Assembly: GCA_045616165.1 (NCBI GenBank)
Contig: JAZLGF010000035.1
Location: 1-14,237 of the forward strand
Direction of reading: 5' to 3'
Origin: RGIG5612 sp045616165
Lineage (GTDB): Bacteria; Bacillota; Clostridia; Lachnospirales; Lachnospiraceae
DNA length: 14,237 bases
The notes beneath the pieces are model-generated. The model searched no databases, was not told where the DNA came from, and saw nothing but the letters and a program-made list of their open reading frames with translations. The translations under genes were made by a program, and so were the position numbers. The first letter of the stretch is position 1. Each line of letters opens with the position of its first letter. Shown piece after piece: positions 1 through 5,491 of this stretch.

Positions 1-1
1 T

Positions 2-403
2 TACTATGAGTATAGATGCAAGGACGATTCAAGCATTACATTAAATGACGGCAGTCATGTAGTTTTGGTAAACTGTTGTTACAAAGGAAATGATATTTCA
101 GAAGAGTTAAGAAATTTCTTTGATTACATTAAAACAGGTATACCTAGTGGAGAAGAAAGCAATTTTGTACACCGGTTGGAGCAGGAAGTTGCAATAAACC
201 GTTTGAATGAAGAATGGGAGGCGGCGTATATGACTTTTGAAGAGATTGTGCAAATAAAAGAAAGACGTGCAGAAGAAAAAGGCCGTGAAGAAGGCCGCGA
301 AGAAGGCCAACAAGACCTTCTTAATAGTTTAATAGAAAAAGGGTTGATAACTTCTGAGCAAGCAATCGAATGTGGTTACGTACAAGTTCAACCAGAAAAA
401 TAA
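2..403 (+). CDS. Rpn family / PD-(D/E)XK nuclease (transposase-like), 3' part
   Basis: The reading frame is open to the left edge, so the gene starts outside the window; a TTG at 65 is internal and not a start. The visible 133 codons end at TAA (401-403). The part reading CYKGNDISEELRNFFDYIKTG, then an E/R-rich helix (RLEQEV, ERRAEEKGREEGREEG) and a short terminal helix ending QPEK, is the usual C-terminal layout of Rpn (recombination-promoting nuclease, PDDEXK_2) proteins. Members of that family are DNA endonucleases linked to RecA-independent recombination and are often present in many copies per genome. The catalytic D-ExK core lies upstream and is not visible, so activity cannot be judged. 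The family call is from recognition of the C-terminal region and is fairly secure; the function here is inferred. A terminator follows at 479-507. Confidence 0.8.
   Translation, partial: YYEYRCKDDSSITLNDGSHVVLVNCCYKGNDISEELRNFFDYIKTGIPSGEESNFVHRLEQEVAINRLNEEWEAAYMTFEEIVQIKERRAEEKGREEGREEGQQDLLNSLIEKGLITSEQAIECGYVQVQPEK
281..304 (+). repeat. 12-nt tandem repeat inside the Rpn gene
   Basis: The unit ggccgtgaagaa is followed at once by ggccgcgaagaa, with a third partial unit beginning at 305. It encodes GREE-GREE-G in the charged C-terminal helix. The unit length is a multiple of three, so slippage would change helix length without breaking the frame. Confidence 0.7.
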
Positions 404-455
404 TTTTGCAAACCGGTTGGAACAGGAAGTTACAATAAACCGTTTGAATGAATAA
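402..455 (+). pseudogene. Decayed duplicate of an Rpn C-terminal segment
   Basis: Bases 402-455 match 161-214 inside the preceding gene at 49 of 54 positions, as a direct repeat 241 bp apart. Read from 402 the copy encodes NFANRLEQEVTINRLNE followed by a stop, against NFVHRLEQEVAINRLNEE in the intact gene. The copy therefore keeps a coding-like reading frame, but one shifted relative to the gene and cut short. It begins within the stop codon of the intact gene. The likely explanation is a remnant of a tandem or recombined second Rpn copy, of which only this block survives. It has no start codon or ribosome site, so it is probably not translated. Confidence 0.6.
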
Positions 456-478
456 TATTTATGAAACAAGAAAATCTT

Positions 479-507
479 AAACCTCGCTGCTATCAGCGAG
501 GTTTTTT
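479..507 (+). terminator. Rho-independent terminator after the Rpn gene
   Basis: A perfect 11-bp stem (aaacctcgctg / cagcgaggttt) with the 4-nt loop ctat runs into six T residues. It lies 76 nt after the Rpn stop codon, downstream of the degenerate duplicate. Confidence 0.88.
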
Positions 508-569
508 GTTGCCAATAAAGTTCGATAATACCCTTTCATCTCGCAAAATTGAGATTTGACGGGCCTTTT

Positions 570-617
570 GGCTGTGGGTTTGGGGATAATCAAAGATAAT
601 CCCCAAGCCCCACAGCC
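570..617. repeat. Long imperfect inverted repeat
   Basis: ggctgtggg...ttggggat (570-587) pairs with atccccaagccccacagcc (599-617), giving a stem of about 17 bp with one small internal bulge and an 11-nt loop. No T-tract follows directly on either strand, so it is not a typical terminator. It lies at the left boundary of the G+C-rich block and may be one end of that element. Confidence 0.65.
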
Positions 618-990
618 TCTACTACTATGTCCCATTGCGTCCGCCTTCCGGCGTCCGCTTCGCTGGCTGCGCCAGCTCCATATATAAAAAACACTTTTCT
701 TAAGTGCAACAATTCACCTAAAACCATAAAAGCAGGCAGCAGGCGGACATAAGTGTACTGGCGAACGAAAGTTAGCTGCCGTAGGAAGCGAAGGGCGTCG
801 CGCGCCCTCACTAGCGCTGGCGACGGCAACTTCGCGTTCCATTACGCTCATTCTACATAAAAAATATTTTTGTGTGTAAGGATTGCGAGCAGAGCCGACC
901 TGCTCGTTGTCGGCGAGTTGGAACCCGAGCCAGGAACGAGGCGACGGGCTGCGAGCATTTAGAAAAGATTCCTGCAAATTCTGATTTGTT

Positions 991-1022
991 GAAATAATAA
1001 TGGAAGGCCTTCGGCCCTCCAT
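991..1022 (-). terminator. Terminator of the transporter operon
   Basis: On the minus strand ATGGAGGGCC-GAA-GGCCTTCCAT forms a 10-bp stem with a 3-nt loop. It is followed by ttattattt and begins 6 nt after the stop codon of the last operon gene. One position pairs as G-U only when read on the minus strand (it is A-C on the plus strand), which supports minus-strand use. The T-tract is broken by A residues, so efficiency may be moderate. Confidence 0.65.
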
Positions 1023-1027
1023 GTGTG

Positions 1028-1261
1028 TTATATGTCTAGGTTTTCGAGTAGATAGTTTTTGTATTGTTCGTTGTGCTTTGCTTTGTCGATATCAGCAAAG
1101 CGCCCTTCGGCTTCAAGTTTAGAAAAAAGGCGTTCCTCTTTTCTTGCCTCCGGAGAGTGATTCGGTCCGAATCCTTCTGGCCTATTTCCAAAACTCATGC
1201 CAAAACTCTCTGGCCTACGCCCCATTCCATATTCAAAATTTCCATACTCATTTTCAAACAT
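1028..1261 (-). CDS. Small Gly/Phe/Asn-rich hypothetical protein
   Basis: This 77-aa protein was not recognised. Its N-terminal half is low-complexity and rich in Gly, Phe, Asn and Pro, with an internal repeat (RPESFGM then RPEGFGP, about residues 16-32). Its C-terminal half is charged and probably helical (EARKEERLFSKLEAEGRFADIDKAKHNEQYKNYLLENL). It has no signal peptide or membrane segment. The ATG lies 17 nt after the ATPase stop, and a terminator hairpin begins 6 nt after its own stop, so it reads as the last gene of the transporter operon. There is no Shine-Dalgarno motif. Instead an extended -10 element (1268-1276) ends 6 nt before the ATG, raising the possibility of a leaderless transcript. 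A role tied to transport is not shown. A chance ORF remains possible, but the terminator position argues for a real gene. Confidence 0.55.
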   Translation of the reverse strand: MFENEYGNFEYGMGRRPESFGMSFGNRPEGFGPNHSPEARKEERLFSKLEAEGRFADIDKAKHNEQYKNYLLENLDI

Positions 1262-1267
1262 GTTTCG

Positions 1268-1276
1268 ATTATAGCA
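1268..1276 (-). promoter_or_regulatory. Extended -10 promoter before the 77-aa gene
   Basis: On the minus strand tgctataat is a perfect TGnTATAAT extended -10. The last base lies 6 nt before the ATG at 1261, so transcription would start at or next to the A of the start codon. No good -35 is seen, as expected for an extended -10 promoter. It overlaps the 3' end of the ATPase region in AT-rich DNA, so a chance match is possible. Confidence 0.4.
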
Positions 1277-1278
1277 TT

Positions 1279-2034
1279 TTAATTTTGATAATACATCTTA
1301 AACAAATCGTCAGACGTTATTTTTTCTTTGTCGGCACCTGAGATATCGTGGGTTATTTGGCCGTTGTTCATACAGATAAGACGATTGCCATGCCTTAAGG
1401 CGTCTGTCATGTCATGAGTAATCATTAATGTTGTAAGATTAAAGTCCGAAACAATTTTATCAGTGATTTCTAGAACAAGCTTAGTTGTTGCAGGATCAAG
1501 AGCTGCTGTGTGCTCGTCTAGAAGCAATAATTTAGGCTTTTGAATAGCAGCCATCAAAAGAGTTAGTGCCTGGCGTTGGCCGCCAGATAGAAGTCCAACC
1601 TTAGTTGTCATTCTATCTTCAAGGCCTAGTCCCAGTAAAGAAAGTTGGTCTCTAAACAAATTTCTTTCTTCTTTTGTTATGCCCCATTTAAGTGTTCTTT
1701 TTTGTCCACGTCTTAGCGCAAGCGCTAAGTTCTCCTCTATTTGCATATTAGGCGCAGTGCCCATCTTTGGGTCTTGAAAAACTCTTCCGATAAATTTTGC
1801 TCTTTGGAAGTCTTTCATTCCAGTAACATTTTCGCCACCAATAAATATTGCACCATCATCTATCGGCCATGTCCCCGCTATAGCGTTAAGTAATGTAGAT
1901 TTTCCAGCACCGTTTCCACCAATCACAGAAACAAATTCACCTTCTTTTAATTCAAGGTTAACTTTTACGAGGGCATCGCGCTGATTTACAGTTCCTTTAT
2001 TAAATGTCTTAGAAACGTCTTGTAACTTTAGCAT
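1279..2034 (-). CDS. ABC transporter ATPase, aromatic amino acid uptake
   Basis: This 251-aa ATP-binding subunit energises the permease encoded just upstream. All nucleotide-binding motifs are present: Walker A GGNGAGKST (39-47), Q-loop Gln87, signature LSGGQ (149-153), Walker B LLLLDE (169-174), D-loop AALD (177-180) and H-loop His207. The sequence resembles the ATPases paired with PF04392/COG2984 binding proteins, a group that includes the predicted tryptophan transporter TrpXYZ of streptococci. Its ATG overlaps the permease stop as TAATG, with a G-rich ribosome site 7 nt upstream, indicating translational coupling. It works at the inner face of the membrane. Substrate cannot be read from this subunit; the leader peptide upstream of the operon points to tyrosine. 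Confidence 0.9.
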   Translation of the reverse strand: MLKLQDVSKTFNKGTVNQRDALVKVNLELKEGEFVSVIGGNGAGKSTLLNAIAGTWPIDDGAIFIGGENVTGMKDFQRAKFIGRVFQDPKMGTAPNMQIEENLALALRRGQKRTLKWGITKEERNLFRDQLSLLGLGLEDRMTTKVGLLSGGQRQALTLLMAAIQKPKLLLLDEHTAALDPATTKLVLEITDKIVSDFNLTTLMITHDMTDALRHGNRLICMNNGQITHDISGADKEKITSDDLFKMYYQN

Positions 2035-2993
2035 TATTTATCCCCCTTCCCAAATTTCAAGCTTGAATTAAAAGCTGCCTTAAACGAATTTCCTTTTTCT
2101 TTCTTTAAATATGGAATAGCAAGGAAAATCGCAACGATAATAGCCGTAAATAATTTAAGATCATTAGCATCAAGCTTAAGCCATAAAATAATAACCATAA
2201 CAATGTAGTAAACAATTCCACCAATGATTACGAATCCAAGTCGAATATAGAACGAGCAACCTTTTCTGAAAATAGCGTCACACAAAATCTCACCGATAAT
2301 AACAGCCGCAAGACCGATAACAATAGCTCCACGTCCTTGATTAATATCTGCAAAACCTTGGTACTGGCTCATAAGAGCTCCCGCTAAAGCAACAAGCCCA
2401 TTAGAAAGTCCAAGCCCAATTATCTTCATGTTATCAATATTAACTCCTAGCGCCGAACTCATCTGCGGATTAGAACCTGTTGCACGCATAGAGGACCCTT
2501 GCTCCGTTCCAAAGTACCAATAAAGAATCGCTATTAAAACAATCGCAAAAATAGCTCCTTCTAAAATCGCAAATGGAATATTTCTCATTGAAATAACAAG
2601 CTTATTTAAATCAGGGTTAAGCGACTTATTAGCCGCCATACCCATTATTCGAAGGTTAATTGAATATAGAGCGAACTGGGTTAAAATACCGGCTAATATA
2701 GCAGGAATTCCAAGTTTTGTGTGTAAAATGCCCGTAATAACGCCAGCAATAACACCAGCTATTATAGCTAGAAGAATTGAAATCCAAGCTGGCACACCAG
2801 CCAAAATCAGCATTGCAGTAACGGCACCACCAGTTGCGAAACTTCCATCAACCGTTAAATCCGCAACATCTAAAACTCTAAATGTAATATAAACGCCTAG
2901 AGCCATAATACCCCAGATAAGCCCCTGGGAGATTCCTCCCGGGAGCCTATTAACTAAATTTGCAAATGTAATAGCAAGAAAAATATTTTCCAT
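2034..2993 (-). CDS. ABC transporter permease, aromatic amino acid uptake
   Basis: This 319-aa, strongly hydrophobic protein has about eight or nine predicted membrane segments. It belongs to the branched-chain-type permease superfamily (BPD_transp_2). The segment VLDVADLTVDGSFATGGAV (about 41-59) is the characteristic conserved stretch of the COG4120 permeases that accompany PF04392 binding proteins. The loop SMRATGSNPQMSSALGVN (about 167-184) is the cytoplasmic coupling region expected to contact the ATPase. The lysine-rich tail (KKEKGNSFKAAF) is cytoplasmic. The start overlaps the stop of the binding-protein gene (TAATG), and the stop overlaps the ATPase start in the same way. The three subunits form one transporter in the cytoplasmic membrane. 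The family is secure; the exact substrate is inferred. Confidence 0.9.
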   Translation of the reverse strand: MENIFLAITFANLVNRLPGGISQGLIWGIMALGVYITFRVLDVADLTVDGSFATGGAVTAMLILAGVPAWISILLAIIAGVIAGVITGILHTKLGIPAILAGILTQFALYSINLRIMGMAANKSLNPDLNKLVISMRNIPFAILEGAIFAIVLIAILYWYFGTEQGSSMRATGSNPQMSSALGVNIDNMKIIGLGLSNGLVALAGALMSQYQGFADINQGRGAIVIGLAAVIIGEILCDAIFRKGCSFYIRLGFVIIGGIVYYIVMVIILWLKLDANDLKLFTAIIVAIFLAIPYLKKEKGNSFKAAFNSSLKFGKGDK

Positions 2994-3949
2994 TATTTTA
3001 TTTCCTCAAAATCACTAGGTATAGTTACGTTAAAAAGTTTAGCTTTTTCAGCATTGAATTTTTTAACAGGGTTAGCGAAATATTCAACAGGCATTGTACT
3101 AATATCAGCTTCACCCTTAAGAATCTTAACAGCCATCTTTCCTGTCATTCTTCCAAGTTCGTAGTAGTCAATAGTAAGAGTTGCTACACCGAAAACTTTG
3201 CAAGGATCTTCTTCTGCTGCAAAAGCAGGAGTTTTTGTTTCTGTAACCACAGCGTTAATCGCATCGGCACATGAAGCGGCAACATTATCAGTTGGAACAT
3301 ATAACAAGTCGTTTTCTTCACATGCTGTCTTTGTTACTAAAGAAACATCGTTAGAATCTGCAAAAGAGTATGTATTAACCTTAAAGCCTTGTTTAGTAAG
3401 TTCTTCCGTCATAACTTCAACCTGGAAAACTGAATTAGCTTCACCGGAGCAAAAGATAATTCCAACTGTTTTAGCGTTTGGCCAAAGCTGTTTCATAATA
3501 TTAGCCTGCTCATCCATAGGCGCAAGGTCGGATGTACCAGAAATGTTTCCACCAACAACATCCTTAAAATCGTCTAATCCCAAAGCTGCGCCGTACCCAG
3601 AAATAGAAGTTCCTAAAACAGGAATTGAATTTGTAGCGGAAGCGGCTGCCTGGAGCGCCGGGGTTGCGTTTGCCATAATTAAATCAACGCCTTCCGAAAC
3701 ATAACCGTTACAGATTGTGGAACATGTAGCGCTGTCACCAGAAGCATTCCCCTCCTCTATAGTTATAGCGTCACCAAATTCTTCGGTTAAAACATCTTTA
3801 AATCCTTGTGTAGCCTTATCAAGAGCTGGATGTTGTACAAGCTGGCAAATACCAACTGTAAAAGACCCTGACTTTGATCCACATCCACTAAGTCCTATTG
3901 AGGCTAATGCCATACAGATTAAAGAAATAATAGCTATTGTTTTTTTCAT
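2993..3949 (-). CDS. ABC substrate-binding lipoprotein (PF04392/TrpX-like)
   Basis: This 318-aa extracellular binding protein is anchored to the membrane by a lipid. The N-terminus is a lipoprotein signal (MKK, hydrophobic stretch, lipobox LSGC with Cys23). The mature part has features of the PF04392 (ABC_sub_bind) family: FTVGICQLVQHPALDKATQGF near the N-terminus, NATPALQAA, GTSIS, and TVGIIFCSGEANS. The GTG at 3952 immediately precedes the ATG at 3949. The ATG was chosen because GGAG lies 7 nt upstream of it, against 4 nt for the GTG. Family members bind aromatic amino acids (TrpX) or are uncharacterised. Here the Tyr-rich leader peptide 80 nt upstream makes tyrosine the best guess. Expression should depend on both the palindromic operator and the attenuator in the 5' leader. 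Confidence 0.9.
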   Translation of the reverse strand: MKKTIAIISLICMALASIGLSGCGSKSGSFTVGICQLVQHPALDKATQGFKDVLTEEFGDAITIEEGNASGDSATCSTICNGYVSEGVDLIMANATPALQAAASATNSIPVLGTSISGYGAALGLDDFKDVVGGNISGTSDLAPMDEQANIMKQLWPNAKTVGIIFCSGEANSVFQVEVMTEELTKQGFKVNTYSFADSNDVSLVTKTACEENDLLYVPTDNVAASCADAINAVVTETKTPAFAAEEDPCKVFGVATLTIDYYELGRMTGKMAVKILKGEADISTMPVEYFANPVKKFNAEKAKLFNVTIPSDFEEIK

Positions 3950-3970
3950 CACAATTCTCCTTTAGTTTTA

Positions 3971-4003
3971 AAAATAAAAACTGCCCGGCGTTGCCGAGCA
4001 GCT
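3971..4003 (-). terminator. Leader (attenuator) terminator of the transporter operon
   Basis: On the minus strand CTGCTCGGC-AAC-GCCGGGCAG forms a 9-bp stem (one G-U pair), extended by one G-U and one A-U pair, and is followed by tttttatttt. It lies between the promoter and the first structural gene, 21 nt upstream of the binding-protein ATG. Transcription that stops here produces no transporter. Confidence 0.9.
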
Positions 4004-4028
4004 AAAAACACACAAACTCAAACAACCA

Positions 4029-4091
4029 TCACCTTATGTAATAGTTGTAATAATAATATTTATTTTCTACGAAAAAATTTACTCTGTTCAT
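4029..4091 (-). CDS. Tyr-rich leader peptide of the attenuator
   Basis: The 20-residue peptide MNRVNFFVENKYYYYNYYIR ends in TGA and lies between the promoter and the attenuator terminator. Six of seven consecutive codons (positions 12-18) are Tyr (tat tat tat tac, aac, tat tac), and two Phe codons precede them. The Tyr run is placed in and just before arm 1 of the pause hairpin, which is where a control-codon cluster must be. There is no Shine-Dalgarno motif. The predicted transcription start falls on the A of this ATG, 8 nt after the -10, so translation would be leaderless. Its role is to measure charged tRNA-Tyr; the peptide itself is probably not functional. Confidence 0.8.
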   Translation of the reverse strand: MNRVNFFVENKYYYYNYYIR

Positions 4092-4098
4092 GTTTCAT

Positions 4099-4127
4099 AT
4101 CTTAACGCTTTAAAGCGTTAATGTCAA
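4099..4127 (-). promoter_or_regulatory. Sigma-A promoter of the transporter operon
   Basis: On the minus strand TTGACA (4127-4122, consensus -35) is separated by exactly 17 nt from TAAGAT (4104-4099, five of six consensus -10). The expected start is at about 4093-4091, beside the leader-peptide ATG. Confidence 0.85.
4102..4121. promoter_or_regulatory. 20-bp perfect palindrome, probable operator
   Basis: TTAACGCTTTAAAGCGTTAA is its own reverse complement over all 20 bases. It fills the promoter spacer and runs three bases into the -10. A dimeric regulator bound here would block RNA polymerase, so a repressor site is the simplest reading. It cannot be a terminator because it lies upstream of the transcription start. 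The cognate regulator is not encoded in this window. Confidence 0.75.
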
Positions 4128-4137
4128 GAACTATTTT

Positions 4138-4200
4138 TTAACTTAATAAAATAAGTGCTCCTATTACTATTGCAAGACCTATGCCTTTTGCAATAGTCAT
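4138..4200 (-). CDS. Possible 20-aa hydrophobic peptide coupled to FemAB gene
   Basis: The ORF starts at an ATG that overlaps the stop of the FemAB-family gene as ATGA, and encodes MTIAKGIGLAIVIGALILLS. After the Lys at position 5 it is almost wholly hydrophobic and could form a single membrane helix. No Shine-Dalgarno motif is visible, so translation would depend on re-initiation by ribosomes finishing the upstream gene. It ends 11 nt before the -35 of the transporter promoter. It was not recognised as a known small protein. It could be a real small membrane protein or a chance extension; the exact ATGA overlap is the main support. Confidence 0.4.
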   Translation of the reverse strand: MTIAKGIGLAIVIGALILLS

Positions 4201-5456
4201 TTTTTACGTTTAATAAGCGAAAGCATCTTTTTAGCTACTGGAATCATTTTCGAAATAAGTAAATATTTCGCATTATCAATAACTCCGTCCCACTCTCCAC
4301 CATACTCATAGATAAGAGAATTGAATCTTGCTTTGAATTTATAAAGATCGTCATCACCAATGTAGTGAATACCACCTAAATTAAGATACTGGCACTTACG
4401 CTCTATGCAATCTTCCATTGTGAAATACATAAGACCTGAAGCAATTTGCAAATTTCTAAAAGCAGAAAGCGAAATATCAGTTCCAGAATAAATATAATCA
4501 ACAATTCTTATGCCCTCTTTATTTGGAGGGAAGATATGAAGCATTGCGCAAAGAACAACTTTGTTTCCTTTGCTTGCCTTTAATTCTTCTAATTCTATAA
4601 TTTCATTTTCAAGTTTTTCGTTAACTTCATCCGTTCTTTTTGCCGAAAGGAATTCGATGAATTTATCAAGATCAGCATATGCAAAATAGATTGGCGCATC
4701 TTCTTTCATGTATTCGCAAATCTTCTTGAAATAATTTTCTCCACGAAGATTAATATTCTTTTTATCAGCTGTCATTTGAACGAATTCCGATAAGATATGA
4801 ATATTTTCATCTGTAGGAGCAACCTTTTCAAAAGAGATACCGCGTTTTGTATGATAAGCGCCTATGCACTCTCTTGTTCTCTTATTAAAGGTCTTTTTAA
4901 GTTCATCCATAGTAAGATATGTGTTTTCATCTTTTGCTAAAGGAACAAACACATTAATTCTAGGTTGGATAGTTTCACTTAATTTTTTAGAAAAACCTTT
5001 GTGTTTTAATCCAGCTTTTTTAAGCATCGCATTAATCTTATTAAATTCTTCTTCAGGATCTTTCCAAAGATTAAAGATTTCGTCTTCATGCTGACCAATC
5101 GAAGACGATTTATGAATCAAAACAGGGTCAATAACATAATATGTAACCCCATGATTTTTCATGACAGTTTTCATCCCATTAACAAATGCAGAAATTTTTT
5201 CCTGGGTCCACTCATCGAAAATAGGGCCACGAGGAAGGTAAGCCATCTTAAAGCCAGAAATAATCTTTCTAATAAGAATCATGCCACCCGCATGAATATT
5301 ATCAGCCTCATCATAAAGCCCAACAAACATGCAACTCCATGCATCTTCTTTAACTTTGCCCCATCCTGCTGTCTGTAAAGGACAACCAATCTTTTGGTTT
5401 TCGGCAAAAGCCATAAATTCTTCTGCTGAAATTTCTTTTAAATTAAGATTCGCCAA
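4197..5456 (-). CDS. FemAB-family aminoacyltransferase (peptidoglycan bridge)
   Basis: This protein of about 419 aa belongs to the FemABX/MurMN family. Known members add amino acids from aminoacyl-tRNA to the lipid II stem peptide in the cytoplasm, building interpeptide bridges. Supporting features are the N-terminal acyltransferase half (CPLQTAGWGKVKEDAW; YLPRGPIFDEW), a short charged helical insertion (about 280-300, EVNEKLENEIIELEELKASK) like the tRNA-synthetase-like arm of FemA, and the terminal motif KFKARFNSLIYEYGGEWDGV. The start was set at TTG (5456-5454) because GGAGG lies 8 nt upstream; an in-frame TTG at 5471 lies against that ribosome site and is unlikely. It follows the metallo-hydrolase gene by 35 nt without a terminator. 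The amino acid added cannot be predicted from sequence alone. Confidence 0.82.
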   Translation of the reverse strand: MANLNLKEISAEEFMAFAENQKIGCPLQTAGWGKVKEDAWSCMFVGLYDEADNIHAGGMILIRKIISGFKMAYLPRGPIFDEWTQEKISAFVNGMKTVMKNHGVTYYVIDPVLIHKSSSIGQHEDEIFNLWKDPEEEFNKINAMLKKAGLKHKGFSKKLSETIQPRINVFVPLAKDENTYLTMDELKKTFNKRTRECIGAYHTKRGISFEKVAPTDENIHILSEFVQMTADKKNINLRGENYFKKICEYMKEDAPIYFAYADLDKFIEFLSAKRTDEVNEKLENEIIELEELKASKGNKVVLCAMLHIFPPNKEGIRIVDYIYSGTDISLSAFRNLQIASGLMYFTMEDCIERKCQYLNLGGIHYIGDDDLYKFKARFNSLIYEYGGEWDGVIDNAKYLLISKMIPVAKKMLSLIKRKK

Positions 5457-5491
5457 ATCTATAACCTCCAATAATGCTTAAAAATTATTCT

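Larger units (their letters stand above)
508..1027. other. Non-coding, G+C-rich hairpin block between convergent units
   Basis: No convincing gene is seen here. Two minus-strand open frames (590-829 and 714-1022) overlap each other, are rich in Arg, Ala and Ser, and lack credible ribosome sites. The stretch from about 630 to 960 is clearly richer in G+C than everything around it. It is packed with short inverted repeats, for example gctggc-tgc-gccagc at 662-676 and cgaag/cttcg-type pairs between 787 and 834. Two short AT-rich spacers (about 677-705 and 854-880) interrupt it. This looks like a dispersed intergenic repeat or a structured RNA rather than a gene; repetition elsewhere in the genome cannot be tested from this window. 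Confidence 0.5.
3971..4091 (-). promoter_or_regulatory. Tyrosine-type transcription attenuator (5' leader)
   Basis: Three mutually exclusive pairings can be drawn on the minus-strand RNA. Pause hairpin 1:2: ACAACTATTAC (4048-4038) pairs with GTGATGGTTGT (4032-4022) over 11 bp (two G-U) with loop ATAAG, and arm 1 contains the last Tyr codons of the leader peptide. Antiterminator 2:3: GTTGTTTGAGT (4026-4016) pairs with GCTCGGCAAC (3999-3990) over 10 pairs with one bulged T. Terminator 3:4: 4003-3981 plus the T-tract. A ribosome stalled at Tyr codons would cover arm 1, free arm 2 to pair with arm 3, and let transcription proceed. With tyrosine plentiful, 1:2 and 3:4 form. This is the classical amino acid attenuator design; the pairing scheme is read by eye and not folded computationally. 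Confidence 0.8.

Noticed and set aside
590..1022. Two minus-strand open frames in the G+C-rich block
   Set aside because: They overlap each other in different frames, have biased low-complexity composition caused by G+C richness, and lack ribosome sites.
3198..3965. Plus-strand open frames opposite the binding-protein gene
   Set aside because: They are antisense shadows of a clearly recognised lipoprotein gene and have no ribosome site or family resemblance.
3961..4091. T-box riboswitch in the transporter leader
   Set aside because: The leader is too short and lacks the conserved T-box sequence (AGGGTGG..CCGCG type) and a Stem I; the Tyr-codon leader peptide explains the terminator better.
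4060..4098. Alternative leader ORF starting at ATG 4098 (12 codons, contains FFRR)
   Set aside because: Its start codon lies upstream of the predicted transcription start, directly after the -10, so it should not be in the mRNA. It has no Tyr codons and no ribosome site.
5457..5471. Upstream TTG start for the FemAB-family gene
   Set aside because: The codon abuts the GGAGG ribosome site, which serves the TTG at 5456 at 8-nt spacing.
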